A stretch of DNA of 64,000 nt from JAIXUI01 sp943373175 (GCA_943373175.1 CALSBM010000005.1:14564-78563); one strand, 5' to 3'. Shown: positions 17,268-27,700, counted from the stretch's first letter. Made by a program: numbers and translations. The notes: generated from the sequence alone by a model not told the origin.

Positions 17268-17270
17268 TCG

Positions 17271-18719
17271 GTGAAAACCCTAAATAAGAAAACATTCTGG
17301 GCTCTCGGTTTAGGATACGGAGTACTTAATGGAATATTAATTAGCGAAGAGTTTTACTTTTTCCCGCTGATAACCGGAGTTTTGTTTTTGGCCTATCTTG
17401 CTTTCTTTAATCTGGAGTTTCTATTCTTCCTCATCACATTTCTTACACCTATATCCATTCTATTCGACTATAAAGACCTTGGAATATCGTTTACATTGCC
17501 AACAGAACCCATACTGTTTGGGTTAATGGTTTTTTTCTGGTTGAAGGTGATTATTACCGGGCATATCGATCGAAAGCTATTACTCCATCCACTTACAGTA
17601 TGTATTGGAATCCATTTATCTTGGATGGGATTGACCATTTTTAGCAGTAGTGATCCATTAATTTCATTAAAATTCTTTTTGTCTAATCTTTGGTTTATTA
17701 CCGTTTTCTACATGATTGGTGCTGAAGTATTTCGAAAACGAGCGAATATTCAGAAGTTCTTTTGGGTTTATATGATTCCGCTTGCTTTTGTATGCATTTA
17801 TACCCTTATCAGGCATGCGAAATATTTTTTCTCTCACGTGGTTTCCAGTGAGGTAATGCAACCCTTTATCGAAAATCACGCTATTTATGGGGCAGTATTG
17901 GCAATTGTCTTGTGCTTTTTGGCAGTCAATTTATTCCAGATTCGTTACTTCAGTGAGAAACCATTGCTAGTAGTTATCGTGGCAATTTTCTTTTTACACT
18001 TCGGAATTGCAATAATCTTTTCCTACACAAGGGCTGCATGGCTCAGTTTGGCCGCTGCTTTTGGATTTTTTTTATTGCTGAAATTCAGAATAAACTACTT
18101 CAGTCTTCTATTTATACTCTCGTTTGTTGGGTTAGGTTTTATTCTTTTTCAGGATCGAATTTTACTCGAGTTGAATCAAAATGAAACCGATTCATCAACC
18201 AAATTAAACAAGCACGTTCAGTCTATTTCGAATATCAAAACAGACGCTTCCAATCTGGAGCGGCTTAATCGCTGGGCTTGTGCAATCAGGATGTTCAAAG
18301 AACGTCCATTATTGGGATGGGGTCCTGGGACTTATTTTAAGATGTACGCTCCATTTCAAAAGCCACACGAGAAAACCATCATTAGCACAAATGCTGGAGA
18401 TGTTGGTGGTGTACATAGTGAATATTTGGGCCCGTTAGTTGAAACAGGAGTTCCAGGTTTCCTTATTTTCATAGGCTTAGTGCTTACTATTTTAAGAAGA
18501 GGAATGCGGTTAGTATTAGAAGGAAAAAGTCCCTTTACCCGTTCTACAGCCTTGTATTTATTGCTTGGTCTTATTACCTATCTAAGCCATGGATTCCTGA
18601 ACAATTATTTAGATATAGACAAAACAGCATCTCTTTTCTGGGCTTCTCTTGGCGGTTTAGCTGCACTTGATATCTTCCATAATCAGAAAGAAGAAGTATG
18701 TACAGATGATGGGCACTAA
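17271..18719 (+). CDS. O-antigen ligase / Wzy-type polymerase family membrane protein
   Basis: The 482-residue polytopic membrane protein (at least ten hydrophobic segments) starts with a GTG. It has the Wzy_C signature: FSYTRAAWLSLAA, a large periplasmic loop, then ERLNRWACAIRMFKERPLLGWGPGTYF and HSEYLGPLVETGVPG. Such proteins join or polymerise polysaccharide on lipid carriers at the periplasmic face. Whether it is ligase or polymerase cannot be told. It follows the Wzz-like gene by 3 nt. No glycosyltransferase cluster is adjacent, so the pair may serve glycans made elsewhere. Confidence 0.85.
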   Translation: MKTLNKKTFWALGLGYGVLNGILISEEFYFFPLITGVLFLAYLAFFNLEFLFFLITFLTPISILFDYKDLGISFTLPTEPILFGLMVFFWLKVIITGHIDRKLLLHPLTVCIGIHLSWMGLTIFSSSDPLISLKFFLSNLWFITVFYMIGAEVFRKRANIQKFFWVYMIPLAFVCIYTLIRHAKYFFSHVVSSEVMQPFIENHAIYGAVLAIVLCFLAVNLFQIRYFSEKPLLVVIVAIFFLHFGIAIIFSYTRAAWLSLAAAFGFFLLLKFRINYFSLLFILSFVGLGFILFQDRILLELNQNETDSSTKLNKHVQSISNIKTDASNLERLNRWACAIRMFKERPLLGWGPGTYFKMYAPFQKPHEKTIISTNAGDVGGVHSEYLGPLVETGVPGFLIFIGLVLTILRRGMRLVLEGKSPFTRSTALYLLLGLITYLSHGFLNNYLDIDKTASLFWASLGGLAALDIFHNQKEEVCTDDGH

Positions 18720-18740
18720 TTGTGTTCAATTAACGTGTAC

Positions 18741-19889
18741 TTACTTATTCCACTGTATTGAGAGGATGCTTAAATCGTCTTCGTGGTGGTCTGAAAGTGT
18801 AAATTGCATCAATTCTTTGAGCACTAATTGATTAAAATCACCCGCTTGTTTTATTTGCATCTTACTATCTAACAAAGGCAACCAATCCGTGACTTGAAGC
18901 ATCTGGCCTTGTAAATTGGTGGCCTCAGAGAGCCCGTCGGAAAAAAGGCAAAAACGTAAAGGAGGTTTTAATGTCATCTCCTGCGGATTTACAAATGGCA
19001 ACTCCTGAAAACATCCAAGCAAGGTAGTACCCCCGTTTAACTCCTGATAGCCTTCTGGAGTTTGAAGAACTGGCGGCACAGTTCCAGCATTGATGTAACG
19101 CAATAAGCCAGTTCTAATCGATAAAGTAGCAATGAAAAGTGTTACAAACCGATCTCCATTCGTAGCCTTGTAAAAACGAGCATTTAGCTCCCTAATCAAA
19201 GCTTCTAAATCATGCGCGACAGGAACTAACGCATGCAAATGTGCCTGCAAATTGGCTCTAAGCAATGCGGCAGGAAGGCCCTTCCCACTGACATCACCAA
19301 GCAAGAACAGCCATTCTCCCTCCCTCAGTGACATGATATCAGCGTAATCGCCAGTTAGTACAGAGCGTGGTTTCATGTGCACAGCGGCAGAGAACTCTTC
19401 GCCTGTAGGCAAAGTAGGAGAAACCATTACTTGTTGAATTTGGCTGGCTAACTCAAGCTCATGGCTTAGTAAACGTCTTTCTTCCTGCTGTTTGAGCATT
19501 TCCCGGCTGTACAAACCTACAACCAGCATATTGGTTACCCCTTGTAGATGTGATACTGAATATTCTGAAGATGGAACCTGATAAAGCAACCTTGCTAACA
19601 CTAAGTTGTAATGACGAATGGTTAGCATGTGTGTAAAGGGCTCTAAATGGACAGGCTGGAAATCCAGAACCGATGGATGAGCGCTAAAATCAGTATCTGG
19701 ACAAGTTCCACCTCGTCCAAATCGCGACCACTTATGGCCATTATGATAATTAAGGCAAAATACAGGAACCTGAAATAAGTCTTCTAAAATGTAAGCATAC
19801 AGCTCTGTAAGTACTTTCTCGGAAAAATTCTGACCCAATGCCTGAGCCAGTTGAACAACTCCATCTAACCTTGCAGCGTAATCAGACAT
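18741..19889 (-). CDS. SpoIIE-type PP2C serine phosphatase
   Basis: Residues ~185-382 form a PPM/SpoIIE phosphatase domain: TGDYADIMSLREGEWLFLLGDVSGKGLPAALL carries two metal aspartates, then NARFYKATNGDRFVTLFIATL, INAGTVPPVL, LFSDGLSEATN and the final HHEDDLSILSI. The N-terminal ~165 residues are an unclassified helical region with a GAF-like size. RsbU-like proteins dephosphorylate anti-anti-sigma factors. I start it at ATG 19889, which overlaps the end of the preceding small gene by 8 nt; the longer frame to 19952 is less likely. No anti-sigma partner is nearby. Confidence 0.87.
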   Translation of the reverse strand: MSDYAARLDGVVQLAQALGQNFSEKVLTELYAYILEDLFQVPVFCLNYHNGHKWSRFGRGGTCPDTDFSAHPSVLDFQPVHLEPFTHMLTIRHYNLVLARLLYQVPSSEYSVSHLQGVTNMLVVGLYSREMLKQQEERRLLSHELELASQIQQVMVSPTLPTGEEFSAAVHMKPRSVLTGDYADIMSLREGEWLFLLGDVSGKGLPAALLRANLQAHLHALVPVAHDLEALIRELNARFYKATNGDRFVTLFIATLSIRTGLLRYINAGTVPPVLQTPEGYQELNGGTTLLGCFQELPFVNPQEMTLKPPLRFCLFSDGLSEATNLQGQMLQVTDWLPLLDSKMQIKQAGDFNQLVLKELMQFTLSDHHEDDLSILSIQWNK

Positions 19890-20127
19890 GTAACCAAAGT
19901 AACCCCTTTCGAGTATTGAGAAAGGCGCTTTCTTTAAATTTTGTTTCTTCAAAAGGAGTGACCCTTATGAACTCTTTATGTTCAGGGGCAAAGAAAAGCT
20001 GATCTACCAATCCTTCCTCGATAAGGTGTTTCAGCACGAGGAACAAGTGAGCTTCGGGCATGGAACATTTTCTTTCTAATTCCAACCACTCAATCAAAAA
20101 ATACATCTCATCCATCACTTGAATCAT
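19882..20127 (-). CDS. small protein between phosphatase and glycosyltransferase
   Basis: An 81-residue protein that I cannot assign. The ATG at 20127 overlaps the glycosyltransferase stop in an ATGA, so I prefer it to the ATG at 20163. It begins MIQVMDEMYFLIEWLELERK and looks helical, possibly a winged-helix-like or adaptor fold (MPEAHLFLVLKHLIEEGLVDQLFF), with a C-terminal EETKFKESAFLNTRKGLLWL. It is translated together with the phosphatase, so a role in controlling it is possible but not shown. Confidence 0.65.
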   Translation of the reverse strand: MIQVMDEMYFLIEWLELERKCSMPEAHLFLVLKHLIEEGLVDQLFFAPEHKEFIRVTPFEETKFKESAFLNTRKGLLWLHV

Positions 20128-21260
20128 CAAGCCTTCATCGGGCGGTGTCGTCGGCCTTTCCATTGATAAAAACTAAAGTTACCAAGGAGACCAACAACGA
20201 GCACATAAGGCAGATAAAAAACCTGAACCAAAGAGAGCCATTTCAGTGAGTTCCTCAAGCCATAGAATTCAGAAACGGATCTTAAAAACCAGCCATCCAC
20301 CGTCCATTTTACTAACCAAAGCACTAAAGCAATTAACCAGTGTCCAGCCATAGCTAAGCACACAACAAGAGCAAGATAAATCCAGACGGAAGCTAAAATC
20401 AAAGTGATATCCTTTCTTGAGTAACGGCCGCTTTTACTTATCCATCTCAATCGTTGATTAAGGAGTTCTTGAAAAGTCTTACAAGCCTGTGTTTCAACTA
20501 TTGCACCCTTCTTCAAGCAAAAAGAAATCTTGTACCCTTTCGATAAAAACTGGTGCATCAACAAATCATCGTCGCCGCTCGCCAATTGCTGATGAGCTTT
20601 AAAGCCATCCACCTTTAGCCATGCCTCCCTTTTATACATCCAATTGGCTCCATTTACTATAACAGGATTTCTCAGTTCTATACATGATGCGCCAATAGCA
20701 TTAAGACTCATAAACTCAAGAGATTGAAGGCGCTCAAACCAATTGAAAGCCTTCAACAGCACAGGACCTGACACCACGTCTGCATTTTCGGCTTCCGCAA
20801 CTTTAAGCATATCCAACAACCAAAATGGATTCATGCTGCAATCAGCATCGGTACAAACTATCCATTCTTTAACTGTGGATAGAACACCTAGTGTCAAGGC
20901 TGCTTTTTTACCTTCAAAATCCGGTGTGGTACGCAATAGCTTCCAACTTTTACGAACTTTAATTGCATTTTCTATCAACAGCTCGGAGCTATCCTCACTT
21001 TGGTCATTAATCCAGATAACTTCTAAGTCAATACCGGTTAAAATCAACTGGTCAATAGAATCTATTAAGAAGGGTAAATGCTTTGATTCATTGCGAAAAG
21101 GAATCAATAAAGCTAAAGAATGAACAGCATCCTTATTGTTACTGACAGGTGCTAGTTCGGAGCGTTTTGTGAGTTTTCGCCAGCCTTTAGCAAAAAAAAG
21201 CACTAGAATAGCGTAACCAAAAGCAAAAATAGCTGTAGTTACTCCCAAGACCATAACCAA
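20127..21260 (-). CDS. family 2 glycosyltransferase (membrane-anchored)
   Basis: The 377-residue protein has a GT-A fold: LALLIPFRNES, the DxD-like VCTDADCSMNPFW, the acceptor loop GDDDLLMHQF, and QRLRWISKSGRYS. It is preceded by an N-terminal membrane helix and followed by three or four membrane helices at the C-terminus. GT2 enzymes of this layout transfer sugars to lipid carriers at the cytoplasmic face. Its start overlaps the flippase-like gene stop by 22 nt, and it is followed by the small protein in an ATGA overlap. Donor and acceptor are unknown. Confidence 0.87.
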   Translation of the reverse strand: MVMVLGVTTAIFAFGYAILVLFFAKGWRKLTKRSELAPVSNNKDAVHSLALLIPFRNESKHLPFLIDSIDQLILTGIDLEVIWINDQSEDSSELLIENAIKVRKSWKLLRTTPDFEGKKAALTLGVLSTVKEWIVCTDADCSMNPFWLLDMLKVAEAENADVVSGPVLLKAFNWFERLQSLEFMSLNAIGASCIELRNPVIVNGANWMYKREAWLKVDGFKAHQQLASGDDDLLMHQFLSKGYKISFCLKKGAIVETQACKTFQELLNQRLRWISKSGRYSRKDITLILASVWIYLALVVCLAMAGHWLIALVLWLVKWTVDGWFLRSVSEFYGLRNSLKWLSLVQVFYLPYVLVVGLLGNFSFYQWKGRRHRPMKA

Positions 21261-22123
21261 CCAACTACTAATCCCACTGTCGAAGGAACTATCAAATTAA
21301 AAAACCATAGTAAAAAAGCCCAACTGGCGACTGAAGCTACATCAACGCCGAATGGGTCAAAAATCCAAAATAGAACAGAAGTGCGTAGCCCAAAATCCAG
21401 AATCGGTAGAACAGGAACAGCAAATTGTAAAGAGAAAGAAAGCAAAATAAGCGGGATAAATACCTGATAAGATGGCAAAAACAAACTAGGACTAAGCCTC
21501 AATCCCAGATACAGAATAGCCGCATATATAACATAACGCAACATAGAAAGTAGTAGCAAAAAGTAACCTGCCCTAGGATGCAATATCCATTTTCCCCAAC
21601 CTTTTCTTTCATGTTCAGAAGGTTTAAGAAGAAAAAAAACTACAATGAAACTCGTAAAAACAAATATTAACAAGAAAACCGGAGAATTGCCAAGCAGGTA
21701 TTCTCTAAAGGCGTATGTTAACAACCCCCAATGCCAAATTGCAGACCACTGCCAAAATGTTGCTTGAACAACCAACTTCCATTGTTGCTCTTTCAAAGAA
21801 TCTGGAAGATGGAGTACTCTAGCCGCTATAGAACCAACACCCCCAGGCATAAACACAGAAACGCTCCATCCCGCCCCTACAGAACGAATTGCTTTAACAA
21901 AATCAAAATCATCATGCGCCACATGTATCTTCCATCTAAAGGCTTCAATGCTCCAACCGACAAGACTTCCAAGCATTAAAACTGCAATAGTCTTCCCTGA
22001 GAGAAAACCCAAATTTTGAAAAAGTAAGTTCCAATTTAAATGCCTATTCATATAAAAAAGGAAGGCTGCCGATATCGTTATCTTCAGGCTCAATAAAGCC
22101 ACTATCTTTAACTTACCCTTCAT
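21239..22123 (-). CDS. flippase-like integral membrane protein (LPG_synthase_TM/YbhN type)
   Basis: The 294-residue polytopic protein begins MKGKLKIVALLSLKITISAAF and shows the UPF0104 signatures: LMLGSLVGWSIEAFRWK, VSVFMPGGVGSIAARV, YVIYAAILYLGLRL, ILLSFSLQFAVPVLP. It resembles the membrane part of lysylphosphatidylglycerol synthases and YbhN. The longer frame to 22144 has a less likely start. It lies upstream of GT2 on the same transcript and divergent from ruvC, only 12 nt apart. A lipid-linked sugar transfer role with GT2 is plausible but is inference. Confidence 0.82.
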   Translation of the reverse strand: MKGKLKIVALLSLKITISAAFLFYMNRHLNWNLLFQNLGFLSGKTIAVLMLGSLVGWSIEAFRWKIHVAHDDFDFVKAIRSVGAGWSVSVFMPGGVGSIAARVLHLPDSLKEQQWKLVVQATFWQWSAIWHWGLLTYAFREYLLGNSPVFLLIFVFTSFIVVFFLLKPSEHERKGWGKWILHPRAGYFLLLLSMLRYVIYAAILYLGLRLSPSLFLPSYQVFIPLILLSFSLQFAVPVLPILDFGLRTSVLFWIFDPFGVDVASVASWAFLLWFFNLIVPSTVGLVVGWLWSWE

Positions 22124-22135
22124 ACAGAACGCAAG

Positions 22136-22705
22136 TTGGCACAAAAATCCACAGAAAAAATCATTTTAGGAATAGACCCCGGAACTACTCACATGGGATA
22201 TGCCCTGATTGAAGTAAAGGGGAAAGTGTGTAAAGTACTAACTCTTGGTGCATTAAACCTCAGTAAAGTCTCAGGTCAACCCAATAAACTTAAAAGAATC
22301 TTTGAGAAAGTTATCAATTTGATTGACGAATATTTTCCAGATGAACTGGCGATAGAAGCCCCATTCTTCGGCAAAAATGTTCAATCCGTACTAAAATTAG
22401 GAAGAGCACAAGGAGTTGCCATGGCGGCAGCCCTATATCGGCAAATTCCATTAACAGAATATCAGCCAACCCAAGTAAAACTTGCCATAACGGGTAACGG
22501 TCAGGCAGCCAAAGAACAAGTTGCAGCTATGCTCGTTCATTTATTAGGGCAGAATTTAGATAAGGAAGGCTTAGATGCTACCGATGCTTTAGCAGTAGCC
22601 ATGTGCCATTACCTTAAACAATCTCTACCACTTAACAGCAATAAAAACGTAAGCGGCAGTGGATGGAGTGCTTTTATCAAGGAAAATCCAAATAGGATTA
22701 AATAA
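22136..22705 (+). CDS. ruvC: Holliday junction resolvase RuvC
   Basis: RuvC cuts Holliday junctions after RuvAB migration. The catalytic acidic residues are visible: D in LGIDPGTTHMGYAL, E in LAIEAPFFGKNVQS, and two D residues in LDATDALAVAMCHY. QSVLKLGRAQG and YQPTQVKLAITGNGQAAK are further family motifs. The 189-residue length is normal. No ATG is available, and a TTG at 22136 gives the family's short lead MAQKSTEKIILGIDPG. It is divergent from the flippase-like gene, 12 nt apart. Confidence 0.96.
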   Translation: MAQKSTEKIILGIDPGTTHMGYALIEVKGKVCKVLTLGALNLSKVSGQPNKLKRIFEKVINLIDEYFPDELAIEAPFFGKNVQSVLKLGRAQGVAMAAALYRQIPLTEYQPTQVKLAITGNGQAAKEQVAAMLVHLLGQNLDKEGLDATDALAVAMCHYLKQSLPLNSNKNVSGSGWSAFIKENPNRIK

Positions 22706-22706
22706 C

Positions 22707-23099
22707 CTACAACTGCGAAGCTATAGCTTCCGCTATTGCTTTCATTTCATCGGTTGATACCTTCAATTTAGGTTTAGAGAAATCGATATCCGCCATGTTG
22801 TTCATTGGAATAAGATGAAGATGAGCATGAGGAACTTCGAATCCAATAACCGCTTGACCCACACGGCTACAGCCAGTCACTTTTTTAATTGATCGTGCTA
22901 TTCGAGCAGCAAACACTTGCATGTCGCCTAACTTTTGATTTGAAAGATCAAAAAAATAGTCAATCTCTTCTTTAGGAACAACCAAAGTATGCCCTTTAGA
23001 TAAAGGATTTACATCTAAAAATGCATAGAAGTGCTCTGATTCAGCCACCGTATAGGAGGGAATTTCTCCATTAACAATTTTAGCAAAGATTGAAGCCAT
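22707..23099 (-). CDS. HIT family nucleotide hydrolase
   Basis: The 130-residue protein has the histidine triad HAHLHLIP near residue 90 and the N-terminal FAKIVNGEIPSYTVAES block of the HINT/HIT branch. Members hydrolyse nucleoside phosphoramidates such as AMP-NH2 and related adducts. Position 23099 lies 3 nt after greA ends, so it is cotranscribed with greA. It runs convergently with ruvC, whose stop is 1 nt away. The pairing greA-HIT is common in Bacteroidota. Confidence 0.95.
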   Translation of the reverse strand: MASIFAKIVNGEIPSYTVAESEHFYAFLDVNPLSKGHTLVVPKEEIDYFFDLSNQKLGDMQVFAARIARSIKKVTGCSRVGQAVIGFEVPHAHLHLIPMNNMADIDFSKPKLKVSTDEMKAIAEAIASQL

Positions 23100-23102
23100 A
23101 AA

Positions 23103-23573
23103 TCAGGCAGTTATTTCCAAGATTTCAAACTTCATTTTACCGGATGGAACAGCAATTTCTGCTATTTCTCCAACCTTCCGGCCTAGGAAACCCTTACCGA
23201 TTGGCGATCCGATTGATATTTTACCTAGTTTCAAATCAGCTTCCTTTTCAGAGACTAGGTGGTAACTCATCTCGACGTTGTTGAGTAAGTTTTTTACACG
23301 AACTTTGGTGTGTACAGTCACTTTTGAAGTATCTATTCTCGATTCGTCTAAAATTCTTGCATTAGCAAGCAGCGTCTCCAACTTTGAAATTTCCATTTCA
23401 AGTAGTCCTTGCGCTTCCTTGGCGGCATCATACTCTGCATTTTCCGACAAATCGCCTTTCTCGCGTGCTTCTTGAATTGCGCGAGCCATTTCAGACCGAC
23501 CTTTAGTTCTTTTCTCTGAAAGCTCAGCCTTAAGTTTTTCGAGACCTTCCTTAGTGAAATATGATACGCTCAT
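23103..23573 (-). CDS. greA: transcription elongation factor GreA
   Basis: Cleaves backtracked RNA inside paused RNA polymerase. The 156-residue protein has the N-terminal coiled coil with the acidic tip GDLSENAEYDAAKE, then the C-terminal globular domain (KEADLKLGKISIGSPIGKGFLGRKVGEIAEIAVPSGK). Its transcription is separated from the upstream PorV-like gene by a Rho-independent terminator. The start at 23573 is the family start, MSVSYFTKEGLEKLKAEL. It heads a two-gene unit with the HIT gene. Confidence 0.97.
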   Translation of the reverse strand: MSVSYFTKEGLEKLKAELSEKRTKGRSEMARAIQEAREKGDLSENAEYDAAKEAQGLLEMEISKLETLLANARILDESRIDTSKVTVHTKVRVKNLLNNVEMSYHLVSEKEADLKLGKISIGSPIGKGFLGRKVGEIAEIAVPSGKMKFEILEITA

Positions 23574-23587
23574 TTGTAAACTTGATT

Positions 23588-23622
23588 AAAAAACAAGGAA
23601 CGCCCTTTTAAGGGGGCGTTCC
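23588..23622 (-). terminator. Rho-independent terminator after the PorV-like gene
   Basis: GGAACGCCC (23597-23605) pairs with GGGCGTTCC (23614-23622). On the minus strand the stem is followed by a T-rich tail (23596-23588). It ends the outer-membrane cassette transcript just before greA. Confidence 0.85.
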
Positions 23623-23645
23623 GAGTGTAAAGATAAAGAAATAAA

Positions 23646-24698
23646 TCAGAGGGTAATGCGTGCTCCGATACCGTAAGTTCCGTTAAATGGATCCGTGTGT
23701 CTCCAAGAGAAATCCAAACCAAATTTTCCACCTTTATCGTTGAAAGGAATATCAACTGAGAAACCCGCAGCATAACCTGTAAAAGCAGTAGAACGTGTTA
23801 CTCGGTCATTAATTCCACTTTCGTAATTATAACCGGTACGGAGGGAAAACCAAGTACCAAAATTATACTCAAGACCAAGGCCGAACTGATCGTTCGAAAA
23901 AGAATTGGATGTGAAGTTACCAGCTACAACTAATTTCTGAAGTTTGGTCAATGGAATATCATACTGCATTCCAATATTCATCAACGAAGGAATTTCAAAA
24001 CGTTCAGCCCGTTGAGACATGGTAAGACTTAAGCTTGAATTTTCGGGAGTTGCTCTTCCAGAAAGTCCATCGCCTGCAAATCGCATTGGAGTACCAACGT
24101 TACGGATTGCGATACCGAATTTCAAGCGATCATCTTTTCCAGTAACATATTGAATACCCGCATCGAAAGCTATTCCTTCCGAGCTAACCTCAGCCGTTGA
24201 CTGAGAGATTAATCGGACGGTTACGCCACCATAAATACGTTTAGAGAATGTTCTGGCATAGGAAAGACCCATATTCACTAAGGAAGGAGAATAAAACCCA
24301 ATTCCCCCGTCAGGGTTATTCATGTTGGTGATTTCAATATCACCCATGTTCATCGACATCAAACTAAAGCCAAGCACACTTGACTCGTTGATTCTTTGCG
24401 CAATACCAGCAGCATTCAAACTAATACCACTTCCTTCCAACCAGCTAGTTCTTACTAATTGAATTTCTGTGTTTTTAACGAAAGCTAAACCGGCAACATT
24501 GAAGCGCTCAGCCTCAATACCGCGGATACCCGCAGTATTGACGCCGTACCATCCAGAACTTCTGGACCAGGGATTAATGAGGAGTTCCGTTGCGCCAGCC
24601 TGACCTACACGGTCAGGGTTACCTGCAAAGGAAGGCAACACCATCCCAGACAGAACTGCTCCAAAAAGGAGGTGTTTCAGATTTTTGATTGTCATCAT
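23646..24698 (-). CDS. PorV/PorQ-like outer membrane beta-barrel protein
   Basis: The 350-residue protein has a signal peptide (LLFGAVLSGMVLPSFA) and the PorV/PorQ-like start NPDRVGQAGATELLINPWSRSSGW, followed by beta-barrel strands such as MNMGDIEITNM and YGGVTVRLISQ, ending GTYGIGARITL. PorV is the outer-membrane shuttle of the type IX secretion system in Bacteroidota. PorV-like members also serve particular substrates. It is the last of three closely spaced genes (TonB receptor, large exported protein, this), with 21 nt before it, and a strong terminator behind it. Confidence 0.82.
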   Translation of the reverse strand: MMTIKNLKHLLFGAVLSGMVLPSFAGNPDRVGQAGATELLINPWSRSSGWYGVNTAGIRGIEAERFNVAGLAFVKNTEIQLVRTSWLEGSGISLNAAGIAQRINESSVLGFSLMSMNMGDIEITNMNNPDGGIGFYSPSLVNMGLSYARTFSKRIYGGVTVRLISQSTAEVSSEGIAFDAGIQYVTGKDDRLKFGIAIRNVGTPMRFAGDGLSGRATPENSSLSLTMSQRAERFEIPSLMNIGMQYDIPLTKLQKLVVAGNFTSNSFSNDQFGLGLEYNFGTWFSLRTGYNYESGINDRVTRSTAFTGYAAGFSVDIPFNDKGGKFGLDFSWRHTDPFNGTYGIGARITL

Positions 24699-24719
24699 AG
24701 GGCTGTCTGTGAGGGTTGA

Positions 24720-27700
24720 TTAGAAGGTGTCAAGGTCAATTGGTCTAACTACGCCAAACCATTTAACGGTTTTTTCACCAATACCTGGCGCGTTAATGTG
24801 GAAGATATAGGCTCCTGATGCAATAGGAACACGCTTACTATTAAGGAGATCCCAATCAACGCTGGTCGTCTCATCGTCTTTCGACAACACCCTAATCAAT
24901 GCGCCGGATGATGTGAAAATAGATACTGTACAGCGACGCGGAAGATTGGTGATTTTCACTCTATTATCAATCTGGCTGTTTTCATATCCAGAAACAGAGT
25001 AAAATGGGTTAGGAACAACACGAATTATATTAAGCGCATTTACTGCTGTAGGCTTATTGAAAGTAACAGGTGCAAATGGCGTAGTATTGATTTCGTATAG
25101 TGGATTGTTATTATTTAAAGCAGGAGTTTGAGTTGCAAAAGAAGTGTATCGTTTTGCGACTCGTAGATTCACTGACAACTCAGTAGCTAACAATTGTTGA
25201 CCAGGAGAAAGGAAAGGAATGCTCACCCAAGCGACATTATTATAAAGTTGCTTAACAACAATAGAACCCTGTGTACCTGTGAAAGGTGCTCCTGCTCCTG
25301 CTCCTGCAAAGAGGAAACGCTTGAGGAATTCGCCTTCGTCATAACGAGACTTCATAACGTAGATATAATGTCTTCCGCCAACAGGCAAAGTCCCCGTTCT
25401 ATTATCGAAAATGGTTGAAGTGGGATTCCAAAGCATATCTCTTCCATTTGCATCTCTGAATTCAGAAGCTTCACCAAAACAAATATTTAATCTTTCTCCT
25501 GTTTCCATGTTGATAGCATACCCAGGAAACCATCCGCGGCCAATATCAGTAGGATCAAGAACTGTATCGCCATTAGCATTGACTGAACGTCCTAATCGCA
25601 TTCGACCTTTAGTCTGTCCCCCTTCAGAATTTAGCGGATCGGCACCCATTTCAAGTACCCATCCACGAGTCCAATGTTGCTTATTAGGTGTAAAGACCAA
25701 CTTTACTGAAGGTATATCACCTAGAGATAAATCTGTTGAGGAAAGCGGAGCAGGAAAACTCGGAAGAAGTGAGGTAATCGTTGGATCCGGAGAACTTCTT
25801 CGGACAAAACGCATTGCTGACCAAGCACCACTTAAGATACCGCTGAAGAAGTTGTTATCATCCCCACTTAATGCACCAGTACCCGCACCAGAAGGACCAG
25901 TTAAAATCCAGTCAAAATTGGGGCTATCTTCTAAAAATTGTAACCACTGGTTTGTGTTGTCTCTGAATGAGAAATCCGATAACAATACACCATTACGGTC
26001 GTCATTGGGAGCCAATCCGGGATCTACCGCATTGAGAACAGAAACAGAAATACCATAACTCTTAAAGGTACTGGTCATTTCGTACATGCCTACAACTTGC
26101 TCAGAATTAGTAGAAATAGTAGTATCACTGAAAACAGTATCCTGATTTGCTGTTCCAGGATTAAGTATCAACATCCATCGAGAATTCTTACTAATGGTAT
26201 CAATCGTAGGATTGCCTGGATTATAAATTCGCAGCCAATGCTTTCCTGGGATTACTAACTTTGGATCAACAATTTTAACGTTTACTGGGCCAAATCCAGG
26301 CTTATAAACTGGGAACAGTGCTCTGTTATCAGGACTCGCCAGAATTTCAGAAACCGTAGAGTCAGACAAATCGAGCAACTGATAACCATTACCTGTTCCT
26401 TCAACACGACGTACAATTGGAGCATCGCCGTAAGTTGAATTGAGGATTAATCCATCCTTTTCAGGAGTATTAATATGTGGCACCCCGGTATAAACGGAAA
26501 TGTTGTTACGGCCAGCAAAGAATGGTAATGCCTGTCCTTCATTGGTGATAGGGTTAAACGCCTCGTAATTGTTATAAGAGTAGGCAACCGCTAAATAGTA
26601 ATACTTCTTGTGATTAATCAAAAGATCGTTTCCAGTAGCAAACGCATCACGGTTGAGGCGGAAGGTGGTTTTAACACCTTGATCAGCACCGTCAACTTCG
26701 ATACGAGGAATTGGTTTTTCCAAATCCGGATCGATGTAATAGTTAATTAAACGGTTGATGCTGTCTTTAATATCGCACTGAAATATGATACGAGCACGAC
26801 TTGCATCACGAAGTTCACCTGTGGATACGTTTGAGCTTGCTAACTGATAAACGATGAAACCTTGGAATTTATAGCTAGAAGAATCAAGCTGTGCAGGAGT
26901 AGGATTGAAACCATAAATTGCTTTGATGATAGGATCTACCTCCTTGTATTTCAGACCGAAGTTATTGGAAGAAGGCTTGTAAGTAAGCGTAAACACAAGC
27001 TGGCGATCCATTTCGGTAATGTTCATGTCAGGAGCATCCGGGCCATTCAAAGTTTGGAAACAATTATCGAAGAGTGCCTGAGCCTTAGAGTCAGCGCGCA
27101 ACAATTGGTTAAAAGAGCCTGTAGCACCACCAGATGATGCCTTAGCCCAAACGATACCAATGGTGATATAGTTTACAGCACCAGGTTCCAATGTAAATGG
27201 TCCTCCTGATTGTACAAACCGGCGGTCAGCCGGAGCATTAGCAGCTGCACCTGTTCCTGGGAAAAGTTCTGTCCATGCAAAAGGTATTGTTCGAGGGTTT
27301 TGACCTGTTCCACCAATAGACCACCCATATTGAAAGTCTGAAGCACCAGGGAACATCATATCAGCCTCGAAAACAGTAGAACCAGTAGAACCAGGATATC
27401 CATTTCCTCCATAAACCATACGGTTACCGTCTTTCCAGAAACCAGTCATGTAGTTATAAGCATGAACCGCTGTGGTTGGGTTACCAATTGGAGAAGCATC
27501 GTTATTGAAATAAAGAAACTTGGACATAATGCAACGTTCTGTTTTAGCAATTCCGTCACATATAAAAGTGTCTATTTCATCAACGCGAGCATCACGGTCA
27601 TTATCGATTCCATCATTAGGATCAGAGAAAGGGCCTTCAAAGAAGTCGCACCCTACCGAAGGAGGGTTCTCGCCGTAACCTTGAATACCTTCATCGTTGT

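Noticed and set aside
25411..26058. 215-codon plus-strand frame inside the 1316-residue protein gene
   Set aside because: It lies wholly antisense to a well-supported coding region, has no family motifs or promoter, and belongs to a set of several such shadow frames there and in the TonB receptor.
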